From assembly GCA_910583845.1 (NCBI GenBank), contig CAJUAB010000018.1, positions 1-64,000 of the forward strand: 64,000 bases of DNA, given 5' to 3'. Of this stretch, positions 15,947-24,972 are shown in pieces (position 1 is the stretch's first letter; the number at the start of each line of letters is the position of its first letter). The notes under the pieces are model-generated. The model searched no databases. It was not told the origin of the DNA and saw nothing but the letters and a program-made list of their open reading frames with translations. A program made the position numbers and the translations under genes. Source of the stretch: an uncultured Acetatifactor sp. Its GTDB lineage: Bacteria > Bacillota > Clostridia > Lachnospirales > Lachnospiraceae.

Positions 15947-18823
15947 TCAGTCCTCATTGACGCGCAGGCGGCGTTCCCCGTCCTCAAAGGACAGATTCTC
16001 CTCCTCCGCGCCGATCAGTCTGTATTCGCCCGCCCGGACATGAATGTCATAGACTGCCCCATGACTGCGGATCACCGCCGACCCGTCCATGGAGCCGACT
16101 CCCCAGACCCGGCTTCCCTCGCCTTTCAGCTCCAGACGGCAGTTCTTCGTCAGCACGTGGAGGCTCCCTCCCGCATTGCCCACCATGCCCACATGCTGTC
16201 CGTTAAGCCTCGCGGACAGCTGACCGGCTTCCATCCGGATCACACCGCCTGTCTTTTCCACACTTCCGACACCGCAGAGAAGACTGCCGGAGCCCTTGAT
16301 CTCCACATTGGAATGTGCTATATGGATATTCTGATCTCCCTTCAGGCAGCCGATTCCCAGTCCAGTCCCCACATGGATCTCCAGCCGGAGTCCGCAGTTT
16401 TGCACAGATATGGGCATGGCTCCCTCAAAGCAGCCGATGGCAATCCCCGTCTCACTGGCCACGCTGATCTCCACCGCTCCGCCGCCCGCCTGTATGCCGT
16501 CTCCCTGTCTGTAGATGCCGCCGCCCAGCGCCACGCAGTCAATGCCCTCCGCATATATGTACAGTCTGCCGGAGGACGCCCACCGGATCTCGCCCACACC
16601 GGCATTGCAGGAATTACCGATGCCGTAGCACCGGATCTCCCGGGCCTTTATCCCCAGGCTGCCGCTGCCCGCCAGGGTCAGGCTGCTCCCCTCCGGCACC
16701 CGGATGCCGATCTTCTCCAGCCGGTTGTCCCCTTCCAGCAATACGGTCAGTCTGGCATTCTTGCCGATATCTATACAGGGAAGCCCCTCGATACTCTCCA
16801 GATGTACATTGCGCAGGGTCAGACGACAGTCGGCACCCTCCTTGATTTTCACACTCATGCCCGCCACATAGCTTTTGTTTCCCACCAGCGTGAGTTCCTG
16901 ATCCGCCAGCAGAATGCCGTTGTACTGCTCCAGCGCCAGGCGCATCAGGGGCAGTTCCCGCTCCTGGGTCACCATAAAGATCTTGCGGCCTGTCTGCCCC
17001 TTGTTATCGATACTGGTGCTGATGATCTCGCTTTTCACATCCTGGGCCACTTTCTGAACAATCTCCGGCGAGGGTTTTGCCGTGTAAAAGCCCTGAATCA
17101 GGTCAACCCCCATATGGATCACCGCCCTCAGTTCCCCGGCGGTTTCCACGCCCTCCGCCAGGACCAGAAAGCCGTTGTCATGCGCGAACTCAATGATGCT
17201 CTTCACAAAATGCTGTTTCTTGGGCTCCTCCTGGATATTTGTGATCAGAAGCCTGTCGATTTTCAGACAGTTTGGCAGATAGCGAAGCAGACTGGATGTG
17301 TTGGAATACCCGGTCCCGTAGTCATCTATGGCAATGTCAAAACCGGCTTCCTGGCTTCTCTCCAGCAAGGTGTCCAGATCCCTGTCATTCAGTTCGGACT
17401 GCTCGATCACCTCCACCACCATCTGCTGGAAAACTTCCGCATAGTCCCGGCGCAGCTTCTCATAATCCGTACCGTCCAGCTGGTACCCGGGAATACTGTT
17501 GATAAAGACCTTTTTGTCCCCGAAAAGTTCCTGTTTTCCTGCCACCGTAGCCAGCACATTGCCAAAAGTGGCGCGTTCCACATCGTAGAGCCTCTGACAT
17601 TTGACTGCATATTTCAAAATCACATAGGGAGGCACGGAATCCTCCTCCCCCGTGCGCATCAGCGCCTCATAGCCGTAGATCTCCCCGGTCCGGGCATCCA
17701 CAATCGGCTGAAATTCGTATCGAAAATTATTCTGGTCCAGGATCTCGTTCACCAGCTTCTCTTCCACCGGATCATAATCCTGTTCCCGCAGTCCTTCCCG
17801 GATGGCCCCAAGGGGGCGGCGGTTGTTTTTCACAATCCGCTTCTGGCTGAAAGCCTCATCCAGCGCGTCCTGTATCCGCAGATTTCCCGTGGGCTCCAGC
17901 ACCAGGTGCGAATAAATGATTTCCAGACTGTACCCCTTGTCGGATATGCGATTATAACTGTCCAGGCGTCCGATAACCGCGTGCATCAGACTGTCAACGG
18001 CCTGTTCCGCCTCACCGGTAATGCGCATGGCTATGAGAAACTCATCCCCGCCCAGGCGGGCCGCGGCCTCACCCTCCGACAGACTGTTTCTCAGAATTTC
18101 CGCCAGTGTCTGTATGGCCACATCCCCTTCTGAATGGCCGTACACATTATTGATATCCCCCAGTCTGTCGATATCCACGCTGATCAGCAGCAGCTTCTCC
18201 CCTCTCTCCGGACAGGAGCCCTTCCACTTCTCCAGCAGCTCCAGTATCCCCTGCTGATTATACAATCCCGTCAGCATGTCCCGGCGGGCCAGCCCCAGGC
18301 TTCCCGCCAGACCTTGGGGCAATTCCCCGGTCAGGTCCAGCTCCATCCTGCGGCAGTGCCATACCTCTCCCAAGACGGCGCGCTCCACGGGCAATGTCCG
18401 CGGGACATCCTTAAAGCCCGCTGCCAGAGCACAGTTGTATGCCCTGACGTCTTCCTCAAACACCGCCAGACTGACCTTTTCCGCTCCCAGGAAAAGCATG
18501 GCATATCTCGCCGCCATCTGTGTCAGTTCCCTGCCGCAGCCTCTTCCTCTCCTGGCCGGGTCCACGATCACATGATCCAGACGCACCTCCCGCTGCCCCT
18601 GATCCACATACCGCAGGGTCAGATGCCCCATCAGTTTTCCCTCATCCTCCGCCGTCATGGGATAAATCTCTTCCTCCGCCCGGTAACCGGCGTCCAGATC
18701 CACCCGGCTGATGGGATACGGCTCATCCCCCTCGCCCCTCCACCGGCAAAACGTCCTTTCCTCCTCAAGCCACTGTACAATCCTCTCCGCGTCACTGCTC
18801 TTATAAGGTCTTAATCTCAACAT
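15947..18823 (-). CDS. GNAT-GGDEF-EAL protein with C-terminal beta-helix
   Basis: A 958-residue cytoplasmic fusion. An N-terminal GNAT acetyltransferase domain (about 1-165, with RRGRGCGRELT for acetyl-CoA) is followed by a GGDEF domain with intact GGDEF (about 258-262), then an EAL domain with EAL (about 386-388), DDYGTGYS and EGVET all present. The last 320 residues are a Gly-rich repetitive segment of short beta strands that looks like a parallel beta-helix. Making and breaking of cyclic-di-GMP are both predicted to be possible. The ATG at 18823 follows AGGGGATATC; the upstream ATG at 18868 lies beside a TATAAT and is probably at the transcript start. Confidence 0.88.
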   Translation of the reverse strand: MLRLRPYKSSDAERIVQWLEEERTFCRWRGEGDEPYPISRVDLDAGYRAEEEIYPMTAEDEGKLMGHLTLRYVDQGQREVRLDHVIVDPARRGRGCGRELTQMAARYAMLFLGAEKVSLAVFEEDVRAYNCALAAGFKDVPRTLPVERAVLGEVWHCRRMELDLTGELPQGLAGSLGLARRDMLTGLYNQQGILELLEKWKGSCPERGEKLLLISVDIDRLGDINNVYGHSEGDVAIQTLAEILRNSLSEGEAAARLGGDEFLIAMRITGEAEQAVDSLMHAVIGRLDSYNRISDKGYSLEIIYSHLVLEPTGNLRIQDALDEAFSQKRIVKNNRRPLGAIREGLREQDYDPVEEKLVNEILDQNNFRYEFQPIVDARTGEIYGYEALMRTGEEDSVPPYVILKYAVKCQRLYDVERATFGNVLATVAGKQELFGDKKVFINSIPGYQLDGTDYEKLRRDYAEVFQQMVVEVIEQSELNDRDLDTLLERSQEAGFDIAIDDYGTGYSNTSSLLRYLPNCLKIDRLLITNIQEEPKKQHFVKSIIEFAHDNGFLVLAEGVETAGELRAVIHMGVDLIQGFYTAKPSPEIVQKVAQDVKSEIISTSIDNKGQTGRKIFMVTQERELPLMRLALEQYNGILLADQELTLVGNKSYVAGMSVKIKEGADCRLTLRNVHLESIEGLPCIDIGKNARLTVLLEGDNRLEKIGIRVPEGSSLTLAGSGSLGIKAREIRCYGIGNSCNAGVGEIRWASSGRLYIYAEGIDCVALGGGIYRQGDGIQAGGGAVEISVASETGIAIGCFEGAMPISVQNCGLRLEIHVGTGLGIGCLKGDQNIHIAHSNVEIKGSGSLLCGVGSVEKTGGVIRMEAGQLSARLNGQHVGMVGNAGGSLHVLTKNCRLELKGEGSRVWGVGSMDGSAVIRSHGAVYDIHVRAGEYRLIGAEEENLSFEDGERRLRVNED

Positions 18824-18910
18824 GATGATATCCCCTGACTCTCCCCACTTTATCGAAACGTATTTCATTTATAGATTATAGCATATCTCCAGACAAAAAA
18901 ACACCATATT

Positions 18911-19558
18911 TTACACCTTGCTGAATGCCAGGAGCAGCAAAATCACTCCTCCCAGCCAGCCAAGAGACATGTGAAGCCGCCTGGAGAGTTTTTCCCCCAG
19001 CCAGGACCCCAGCAGCAGCGTAAGCTGGTTCGCGATCAGGGAGGCCGTTACCACCGCCGGGATGCTGGCCTGCCCCAGCGCGGCGCCAAAGCCCGCCGCC
19101 GCTCCGTCCAGAGACAGCGCCAGCGCCAGCGACGCCGCTTCCGCCGTGGAGATGGATTGAGAATGATCCAGGTCTACCGCCGCCGGGTCCGCATATACAT
19201 GTAATACAAAACGCAGGCTGAACAGCGAGAAACCCAGTTCGCCGTCCAGATTGCCGTGCCTGCGGATCGCCGCCCTGACAATGCCGTCCAGCAGTTTGAC
19301 CAGCCCCAGCACAAACAACAGGGCAAAGCACAACCCCCGTTGGAGGCCATCGGGAAGGAAATCGGCCACCAGGCTGCCCAGCCCCAGAGACAGCCCCACA
19401 ATGGCGCTGCATATCAGGTTAATCAGCAGAACGGATCGCCGGGACATCCGGATCTGTCTGGCTCCATAGGCAAAACCGGCCACAAAGGCATCCATGGAAA
19501 GCGCGGCGGCAATTGCGGCAGCCTCCAGGATCGTCTGAAAAGTACTCAAGAATATCAC
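18911..19558 (-). CDS. ytaF: YtaF/MntP-like membrane protein
   Basis: A 215-residue protein with six membrane segments arranged as two related halves, each with a conserved acidic residue near a Gly or Ala (ALSMDAFVAGFAYG and ALALSLDGAAAGFGAALG). This pattern belongs to the MntP/YtaF family: MntP exports manganese, while YtaF is a sporulation-associated member. The duplicated SMDA/SLDG motif favours YtaF. A GTG at 19558 is used as the start, but its ribosome binding site is weak, so the exact start is uncertain. Confidence 0.75.
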   Translation of the reverse strand: MIFLSTFQTILEAAAIAAALSMDAFVAGFAYGARQIRMSRRSVLLINLICSAIVGLSLGLGSLVADFLPDGLQRGLCFALLFVLGLVKLLDGIVRAAIRRHGNLDGELGFSLFSLRFVLHVYADPAAVDLDHSQSISTAEAASLALALSLDGAAAGFGAALGQASIPAVVTASLIANQLTLLLGSWLGEKLSRRLHMSLGWLGGVILLLLAFSKV

Positions 19559-19627
19559 CGCCCGAAAATCATAAGACTCACTAGCATAATATTCCTGTTT
19601 CCTCCCATGGGTGACTCCGGCCCGGAA

Positions 19628-20323
19628 TTAATCCACCCCTCTGAGAGCCGCCCGGGGAATATACACCGCCGCCCTTTCCCTCATCTCCTCCAGGCGCTCC
19701 TTCTCAAAACCGGAAAAACCACACTGCATCACCTGTTCACTGTCCCTGAAATTTTGCAGGAAATAAGCCTTGCCGCCCTGCAGCCACCGCCCGATGGAAG
19801 TAAATTCCTCCACCGTATGAATGCCCTTTACCGCCGTGGTCCGGAATTCACAGGGGATGGGGGAATTTTTCAGCAGTTCCACGCTCTGCTCGATAAGGTC
19901 CAGCTCCACCTGCGGCAGTCCGCAGGCCGCGGCATAGCGTTCCCGGGAAGCCTTGATATCCATGGCCACATAGTCCAGCAGTCCTTCCTCCAGCAGACGC
20001 CGCAGCACCTGCGGCCTGTACCCGTTGGTGTCCAGTTTCACCAGGTAACCCAGTTCCCGCGCCTGCCGGATAAATTGACCCAGATCAGGCTGGAGCGTGG
20101 GTTCCCCGCCGGTGATGCAGATTCCCTCCAGAATCCCCTTCCTCTTTTTCAGAAAATCCAGCGCCTGCCGCTCCCGGATCTCAGGCTGGGACCGGGGCTC
20201 CAGCACCAACCCGCTGTTCTGGCAGAAAGGGCAGCGCATATTGCAGCCGCCCGTGAAAAAAGTGGCCGCCACATGGCCCGGATAATCCAGAAGCGTCGTT
20301 TTGTTTATACCGTAAAATATCAT
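19628..20323 (-). CDS. NrdG2-like radical SAM activase
   Basis: A 231-residue radical SAM protein. The iron-sulphur motif CNMRCPFC (Cys27, 31, 34) follows the characteristic N-terminus INKTTLLDYPGHVAATFFTGG, and GGEPTLQ binds SAM. This N-terminus is typical of the anaerobic ribonucleotide reductase activase-like family NrdG2. No nrdD gene lies nearby, so the actual glycyl radical partner is uncertain. The ATG at 20323 follows GGGGAGGATTTTTG. Longer in-frame starts lack a binding site. Confidence 0.85.
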   Translation of the reverse strand: MIFYGINKTTLLDYPGHVAATFFTGGCNMRCPFCQNSGLVLEPRSQPEIRERQALDFLKKRKGILEGICITGGEPTLQPDLGQFIRQARELGYLVKLDTNGYRPQVLRRLLEEGLLDYVAMDIKASRERYAAACGLPQVELDLIEQSVELLKNSPIPCEFRTTAVKGIHTVEEFTSIGRWLQGGKAYFLQNFRDSEQVMQCGFSGFEKERLEEMRERAAVYIPRAALRGVD

Positions 20324-20439
20324 CAAAAATCCTCCCCATAAAAATTTTTCGATCTTCTGACTGCCGCGCCGCTGCCGGACCCGAAGGATATCGCCCCTCC
20401 CCCGCATCCTCATGAGAAAAACACAAGAGCCTGCGCGTC

Positions 20440-20468
20440 TTGACGTCCTGTGACTTGTGCGTTACAAT
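20440..20468 (+). promoter_or_regulatory. Promoter of tadA
   Basis: TTGACG (20440-20445), a 17-base spacer and TACAAT (20463-20468), about 105 bases upstream of the tadA ATG. Confidence 0.6.
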
Positions 20469-20577
20469 CATTTTGGTGCGGGCTTTTAACCGGATCAGCC
20501 ATGAGAACGGCGCGTCCGGAAGTCTGCCGTCGTTTTAAGGCTTGCGGTTACAGATTCTTATTACCCGGGGGAAAATC

Positions 20578-21102
20578 ATGGCGAAAATAGTCAGCGTACA
20601 GGAAAAATACATGAAAATGGCGTTGAAGCTGGCCCAAAGGGCTCTGGAACTTGGCGAAGTGCCTATCGGCTGTGTGATTGTCCACGAGGGAAAGGTGATC
20701 GGCCGGGGTTACAACCGCCGTAACACCGACAAAAATACTCTGGCGCACGCGGAGATCACCGCCATAAACAAGGCCAGCAAAAAGATCGGGGACTGGAGGC
20801 TGGAGGACTGCGTCCTCTATGTAACGCTGGAGCCCTGCCAGATGTGCGCAGGAGCCATCATCCAGGCCCGAATCCCGGAGGTGGTCATGGGCTGTATGAA
20901 CCCAAAGGCAGGCTGTGGCGGCTCCGTTCTGAACATTCTGGAGATGCCGCAGTTCAACCATCAGGCCGTGGTGACCAGAGGTGTGCTGGAAGCGGAGTGC
21001 AGCGGACTGTTAAAAGAGTTTTTCACAGAGCTGCGCATCCGCAACCGGCAGGAAAAGGCACAGAAGGCCTTGGAAATCACTTCTTCTGAAACACGGATTT
21101 AG
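20578..21102 (+). CDS. tadA: tRNA-specific adenosine deaminase TadA
   Basis: A 174-residue cytidine-deaminase-fold enzyme that converts the wobble adenosine of tRNA-Arg(ACG) to inosine. The zinc site is intact: LAHAEITAI supplies His and the proton-shuttling Glu, and PCQMCAGA supplies the two Cys. The ATG at 20578 follows GGGGGA. The 3' end overlaps the convergent rubredoxin-fusion gene by 26 bases. tadA next to the SRP RNA gene is a conserved Firmicute arrangement, although the usual dnaX does not follow here. Confidence 0.96.
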   Translation: MAKIVSVQEKYMKMALKLAQRALELGEVPIGCVIVHEGKVIGRGYNRRNTDKNTLAHAEITAINKASKKIGDWRLEDCVLYVTLEPCQMCAGAIIQARIPEVVMGCMNPKAGCGGSVLNILEMPQFNHQAVVTRGVLEAECSGLLKEFFTELRIRNRQEKAQKALEITSSETRI

Positions 21103-21718
21103 GCTGTTTGCACACCGGACAGAGGTAATCATCCGGCAACTCCTCAAACGGGATATCTCCCCTGTATTCATAGCCGCATACACTGCATACATAGACCGGC
21201 TCCGCTTTGGGCTCCTGGTCCTCCGGAATATAGGTGGGCGCGGTCCTGGGGCTCTTGCCCTTGATCACATTGTGATAATAGGCATAGGTCATGGGATCAT
21301 CCTTGTTCAGAATGTCCGCGTCCACCACTTTGCCCAGAAAAACCGTATGGGTGCTGGTCTCCATCCTGTCCACCACCTCACACACAATATAGGCGCAGGC
21401 ATCGGGAATCACCGGCATATGTCCGCGGATTTCCGGCTTTACCTCATCAAATTTATCGCAGTCTCTCCCGCTCTTAAAGCCGAAAATACCGATGGTGGCG
21501 GGATCGGAATGTTCGCCCAGTACGGACAGGGCAAATCTGCCCAGCTTCTGGATACACTCATTGGTATAATTGTCATGGTTCACACTCACTGCTATGGTGG
21601 CGGGCTCTGAGGTAATCTGCATGGCGCTGTTGGCCGTGCAGCCCGTAGCCCTCCCCTCATCCCAGGTACTCACTACATACACTCCGTAAGATAACTGTCT
21701 GAACGCATTTTTATTCAT
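21077..21718 (-). CDS. Flavin reductase-rubredoxin fusion (high molecular weight rubredoxin)
   Basis: A 213-residue fusion. Residues 1-155 are an FMN-binding flavin reductase-like domain (GVYVVSTWDEGRATGCTANS, SVNHDNYTNECI). The last 45 residues are a rubredoxin with both CXXC pairs (YVCSVCGYEY and LCPVCKQPKSVF). Such Hrb proteins pass electrons from NAD(P)H to the flavodiiron protein FprA and help anaerobes remove oxygen or NO. The start at 21718 follows a purine-rich GGAAAGGG. The stop codon lies inside the 3' end of tadA on the other strand. Confidence 0.93.
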   Translation of the reverse strand: MNKNAFRQLSYGVYVVSTWDEGRATGCTANSAMQITSEPATIAVSVNHDNYTNECIQKLGRFALSVLGEHSDPATIGIFGFKSGRDCDKFDEVKPEIRGHMPVIPDACAYIVCEVVDRMETSTHTVFLGKVVDADILNKDDPMTYAYYHNVIKGKSPRTAPTYIPEDQEPKAEPVYVCSVCGYEYRGDIPFEELPDDYLCPVCKQPKSVFQKK

Positions 21719-22117
21719 ATTTTCCCCTTTCCTGCATGTCCCGGGACAGTCCGCTCCATACGCCCCGTCCTCCGGTTCTGCGCTATTCTGAATCTGGACG
21801 CGGAAGATCCTTCTCTCACGCACAAAACACGCTTCGCCGCCTGCCTGTGATCCGGCAGCTGCCAAACCCGCTTTCCGGAGACAGCGGCTGGGCGCTTACG
21901 GACAGGGTTTCGCAAACATGTATGCCTATTATTCTCAGAAACCTTAAAAATATACCCCAGATCCGTAAATACAGTATATATAATTCCCAGGGCAAATGCA
22001 AGAGCCTGTCAGCCGAAATGCAACTTTGTTTCCGTGACGGGCAGCCGCCCGGGCGGTTTCCTGAGAAGCCTGCAAAGGGCCGCGGACTTAAAAGGGTTGA
22101 GCCCACAGATATTTTTC

Positions 22118-22146
22118 TTGACAAACCGCTCATAAAACGATACACT
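22118..22146 (+). promoter_or_regulatory. Strong promoter of the SRP RNA gene
   Basis: A perfect TTGACA (22118-22123), a 17-base spacer and TACACT (22141-22146), ending about 7 bases before the predicted 5' end of the RNA. Confidence 0.8.
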
Positions 22147-22151
22147 AAAGA

Positions 22152-22317
22152 AGCCGTATATCGTGGGAGCACTGCAAAGCAGGTGTTGAAGTCTGGTCTC
22201 ACGCAATGGGAATCTACGAACCGTGTCAGGTTGGGAACAAAGCAGCACTAAGTAGAACCTCCCATGTGCCGTGAGGGTGCCGGGTGGAGTCTGTGAAGCA
22301 GCCCGCGGTATACGGTC
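22152..22317 (+). ncRNA. ffs: Signal recognition particle RNA (4.5S-like)
   Basis: The apical hairpin at about 22223-22248 carries the universal SRP core: GTGTCAGGTTGGGAACAAAGCAGCAC, shown here as GTGTCAGG, a GGAA-type loop and AGCAGCAC. Flanking helices pair in order: CTAC/GTAG, ATGGGA/TCCCAT, CTCACG/CGTGAG, and at the ends CCGTATA (22154-22160) with TATACGG (22309-22315). The RNA binds Ffh and targets membrane proteins. Its length of about 165 bases is between the short 4.5S and the long Bacillus form. Confidence 0.9.
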
Positions 22318-22335
22318 TTGTTATCCGTTTTTTTG
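22309..22335 (+). terminator. Terminator of the SRP RNA
   Basis: ACGG (22312-22315) pairs with CCGT (22325-22328), and a run of T follows. The left arm is shared with the closing helix of the RNA. Confidence 0.6.
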
Positions 22336-22402
22336 TCGGCCCGGCTTATTTGGGCCGGTCTCAGCACAGATCCCTTCCGGCGGCGAAAGGAGCGCTTCGG
22401 CA

Positions 22403-23389
22403 ATGTCAGCCCATTTCACTCAGTCTTACAAAGACATACTGCAGCTGTACGCTTCCTGCGCCCTCTGTCCCCGGCGCTGTCATGTCAACAGGGTGGCGGG
22501 AGAAACCGGATTCTGCGGGCAGCCCCTGGAGCTGCGCGCCGCCAGGGCCGCCCTGCACATGTGGGAAGAGCCCTGTATTTCCGGAGCCGCAGGTTCCGGT
22601 ACTGTTTTTTTCAGCGGCTGTAACCTGCGTTGTGTGTATTGTCAAAATTTTGATATCGCTCTTGGACAGACCGGCCGGGAGATTTCTCCGGACCGTCTGG
22701 TGAAAATATTTCTGAATCTACAGCAGAAAGGAGCCGCCAATATCAATCTGGTGACTCCCACACATTATCTGCCCACCATCGCCTGGGCCCTGGAGCAGGC
22801 CCGCCAGGAAGGCCTGTATCTGCCGGTGGTGTACAATTGCGGCGGATATGAGTCCGTGGAAGCGCTGCGCATGCTGGACGGGCTGGTAGACATCTATCTG
22901 CCCGACCTGAAATATGTATCCGGCGAGCTGAGTTCCCGGTACTCCCACGCGGAAGACTACTTCGGGAAAGCCCGGCTGGCTCTGGATGAGATGTTCCGCC
23001 AGGTGGGTGCGCCGGAATTTTATAGTCCCGCCGCGTATGCGGAGAATTCTCCTCCTCATGCCGCTGTCTATCCGCCGGATACCCCTCTGCTGCGCCGGGG
23101 AATGATCGTCCGCCACCTGGTCCTGCCCGGTCATGTGGGCGACAGCAAGAAAGTCCTGCATTATCTGCGGGATGCCTTCGGAAACGACATATACGTCAGC
23201 GTCATGTGTCAATATACGCCCCTGCGCCATGTGGCGGGCCTGCCCGAACTGAACCGCCGGGTTACGCCCGCCGAATATCAGCGAGTGACCGATTACTGCC
23301 TGCGAATAGGCATGGAGAATGTCTATATACAGGAAGGGGATGTGGCTCAGGACAGCTTTATTCCTCCCTTTGACCTGTCGGGACTGTAG
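22403..23389 (+). CDS. PflX-like radical SAM protein
   Basis: A 328-residue radical SAM protein. The cluster motif is CNLRCVYC, preceded by an extra N-terminal Cys set (CALCPRRCHVNR and TGFCG) typical of PflX-type proteins, which are annotated as pyruvate formate-lyase activase-like but lack a proven partner. The segment VSVMCQYTPL near the C-terminus is also family-typical. The ATG at 22403 follows AAAGGAG with 10-base spacing; in-frame codons upstream overlap the SRP RNA terminator and are unlikely to be coding. Confidence 0.85.
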   Translation: MSAHFTQSYKDILQLYASCALCPRRCHVNRVAGETGFCGQPLELRAARAALHMWEEPCISGAAGSGTVFFSGCNLRCVYCQNFDIALGQTGREISPDRLVKIFLNLQQKGAANINLVTPTHYLPTIAWALEQARQEGLYLPVVYNCGGYESVEALRMLDGLVDIYLPDLKYVSGELSSRYSHAEDYFGKARLALDEMFRQVGAPEFYSPAAYAENSPPHAAVYPPDTPLLRRGMIVRHLVLPGHVGDSKKVLHYLRDAFGNDIYVSVMCQYTPLRHVAGLPELNRRVTPAEYQRVTDYCLRIGMENVYIQEGDVAQDSFIPPFDLSGL

Positions 23390-23412
23390 ACGCGCGGTCT
23401 CCGCTCTGCCCG

Positions 23413-24966
23413 CTACAGTTCCACTTTGATCATATAATACCCGAAATCCCCCTCCCCCGCGGGCTCCCGCTTACATTCAAAGCTGCCGAATCCGTACATA
23501 ACGGCTACCTGCTTTTCCTTTTCATAAAAATTTCCCGGCACCCCTATGTAATACTGTTTTCCGTTTCTCTGCGGCACCTGCGTCAGAATAAGATGCTCAT
23601 AGTTGAAATATCCGTGAAGCAGGAAACTGTTCTGCGCCAGCCGATAGGAACCGGAATGCAGAATCACGAAATCCTCCGGCCGCAGAGAGAGATACTCCCT
23701 CTCATCCTGGAACGGCCGTGTATGGGGATAGATTTTCCAAAGCTGCTGCCACTTGTCCTCGCTCATGGAATCCATCCTTGGCGGCAGAGGCGCGCGATTG
23801 CTCTCCGGACCTGCTGCACTTTCCCCGGCTCTTTTTCCCGGTTCCGCCGGAGCGGCCCCCCGGCGAGGCCCGGCCTCTTCCGGCGCGGCCCCGATTTCCG
23901 CCTCCTTTTTTTCCCGGGGTCCACTTTGATTCTGCTTGCTGCCTTTGCTTCCGGTCTCCCTTTCGTCTCCGCTTTGATTCTGGTTATTGCTTTTGCTCCC
24001 GGTCTCCCTTTCGTCTCCGCCTTGATTCTGGTTGTTGCTTTTGCTCCCGGTCTCCCTTTCGGGGCCGCTTTGATTCTGGTTGCTGCTTTTGCTTCCGATC
24101 TCCCTTTCGGGTCCGCTTTGATTCTGGTTGCTGCTTTTGCTTCCGGTCTCCCTTTCGGGTCCGCTCTGATTCTGGTTGCTGCTTTTGCTTCCGGTCTCCC
24201 TTTCGTCTCCGCCCTCGCTTCGGGGCCTGGTCTCTCCTGGTCCTGCCTCCCGGGGTTCCCTCATCCCCTCTGTGCGCCTCACTGCGTCGTTTTCCGCCGC
24301 CACCAGCGCCCCGGCGGTCTCCTGGCGGTCCTGTCGCTCCTCACCTTCTGACCATTCCGCCACTTTTTCTACGGCACAGGCTGTGCCGTCCGTTCCAGAT
24401 TCCTCCGTATTATGCTGCCTGCTCTTGGCTGTACTCTGCTCCAGGCCATACTCTCCCGTGCCCAAGATCCCGCTTCCCGGGATCTCATCTGTGCTGCGCT
24501 TTCCCACTTCTTTTAGCGGCTCTACCGGCTCTTGCGCCTGCTTCGCCGCCTCCCTTACCTGTTTTGCCGCCTCTCCTGCCTGTTTCAGCCCCATCACCCG
24601 GGAGGCCTCTCTCCAGACACAGCGCAGACTCCTTCTGGAAGACAGCTGCACCTGTACCCGTTCCAGCTGCCCATAGCACATCCCCTTTCCAATGACCAGC
24701 GCCTCGCCCTCATTTTCGGGGTCCTTGATTTCCCACCGGAAGCTGCCACTGCCCTGCCGGATTTGCACTGCTCCAATACATCTCTCCGCGCCTGCCCCCT
24801 CCAGCGCAACCTCTGAGACTACGTCGTCCGTCTCATAAAGTCCCCTGATCTGCATTTCCAGCAGCAGCTGATTCCCTGTCACCGTCATTTTGACATATCC
24901 GCAGTTGCGCTGTTTTTCTCCGTTTTCCAGATAATCTATATAGCGGATCTGCTTATCATAATACAT
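23413..24966 (-). CDS. Lachnospiraceae protein with tandem 16-residue repeats (DUF6128-like)
   Basis: A 517-residue protein in three parts. Residues 1-125 form a beta-rich domain (YYDKQIRYIDYLENGEKQRN...). The centre is a long, low-complexity, charged linker containing six 16-residue repeats of the type GDERETGSKSSNQNQS. The last 120 residues form a compact domain (DKWQQLWKIYPHTRPF...FLLHGYFNYEHLIL...GYYMIKVEL) that I associate with DUF6128, from memory. No signal peptide or membrane segment is seen. Function unknown. Its start codon sits immediately after a terminator-like hairpin that contains the ribosome binding site. Confidence 0.75.
   Translation of the reverse strand: MYYDKQIRYIDYLENGEKQRNCGYVKMTVTGNQLLLEMQIRGLYETDDVVSEVALEGAGAERCIGAVQIRQGSGSFRWEIKDPENEGEALVIGKGMCYGQLERVQVQLSSRRSLRCVWREASRVMGLKQAGEAAKQVREAAKQAQEPVEPLKEVGKRSTDEIPGSGILGTGEYGLEQSTAKSRQHNTEESGTDGTACAVEKVAEWSEGEERQDRQETAGALVAAENDAVRRTEGMREPREAGPGETRPRSEGGDERETGSKSSNQNQSGPERETGSKSSNQNQSGPEREIGSKSSNQNQSGPERETGSKSNNQNQGGDERETGSKSNNQNQSGDERETGSKGSKQNQSGPREKKEAEIGAAPEEAGPRRGAAPAEPGKRAGESAAGPESNRAPLPPRMDSMSEDKWQQLWKIYPHTRPFQDEREYLSLRPEDFVILHSGSYRLAQNSFLLHGYFNYEHLILTQVPQRNGKQYYIGVPGNFYEKEKQVAVMYGFGSFECKREPAGEGDFGYYMIKVEL
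23925..24212 (-). repeat. Six tandem 48-bp repeats within a gene
   Basis: Six in-frame 48-bp units, nearly identical, encode the Gly/Ser/Asn/Gln/Glu-rich repeats of the DUF6128-like protein. Differences are mostly single substitutions (Pro or Asp after Gly, Ser or Asn in the centre). In-frame repeat length and near-identity suggest copy number can change without breaking the gene. Confidence 0.92.
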
Positions 24967-24972
24967 AAAAAC

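Noticed and set aside
15800..18133. A 777-codon plus-strand open frame opposite the GGDEF-EAL gene
   Set aside because: The minus strand carries clear GGDEF, EAL and GNAT motifs. The plus frame is rich in His, Gln and Pro with no recognisable motif.
23925..24212. The repeat array considered as a CRISPR array
   Set aside because: Units are contiguous 48-bp coding repeats without spacers, in frame with a gene.
23593..24695. Long plus-strand open frames opposite the repeat-bearing gene
   Set aside because: They are shadows created by the biased composition and 48-bp repeats of the minus-strand gene, with no binding site or family motif.
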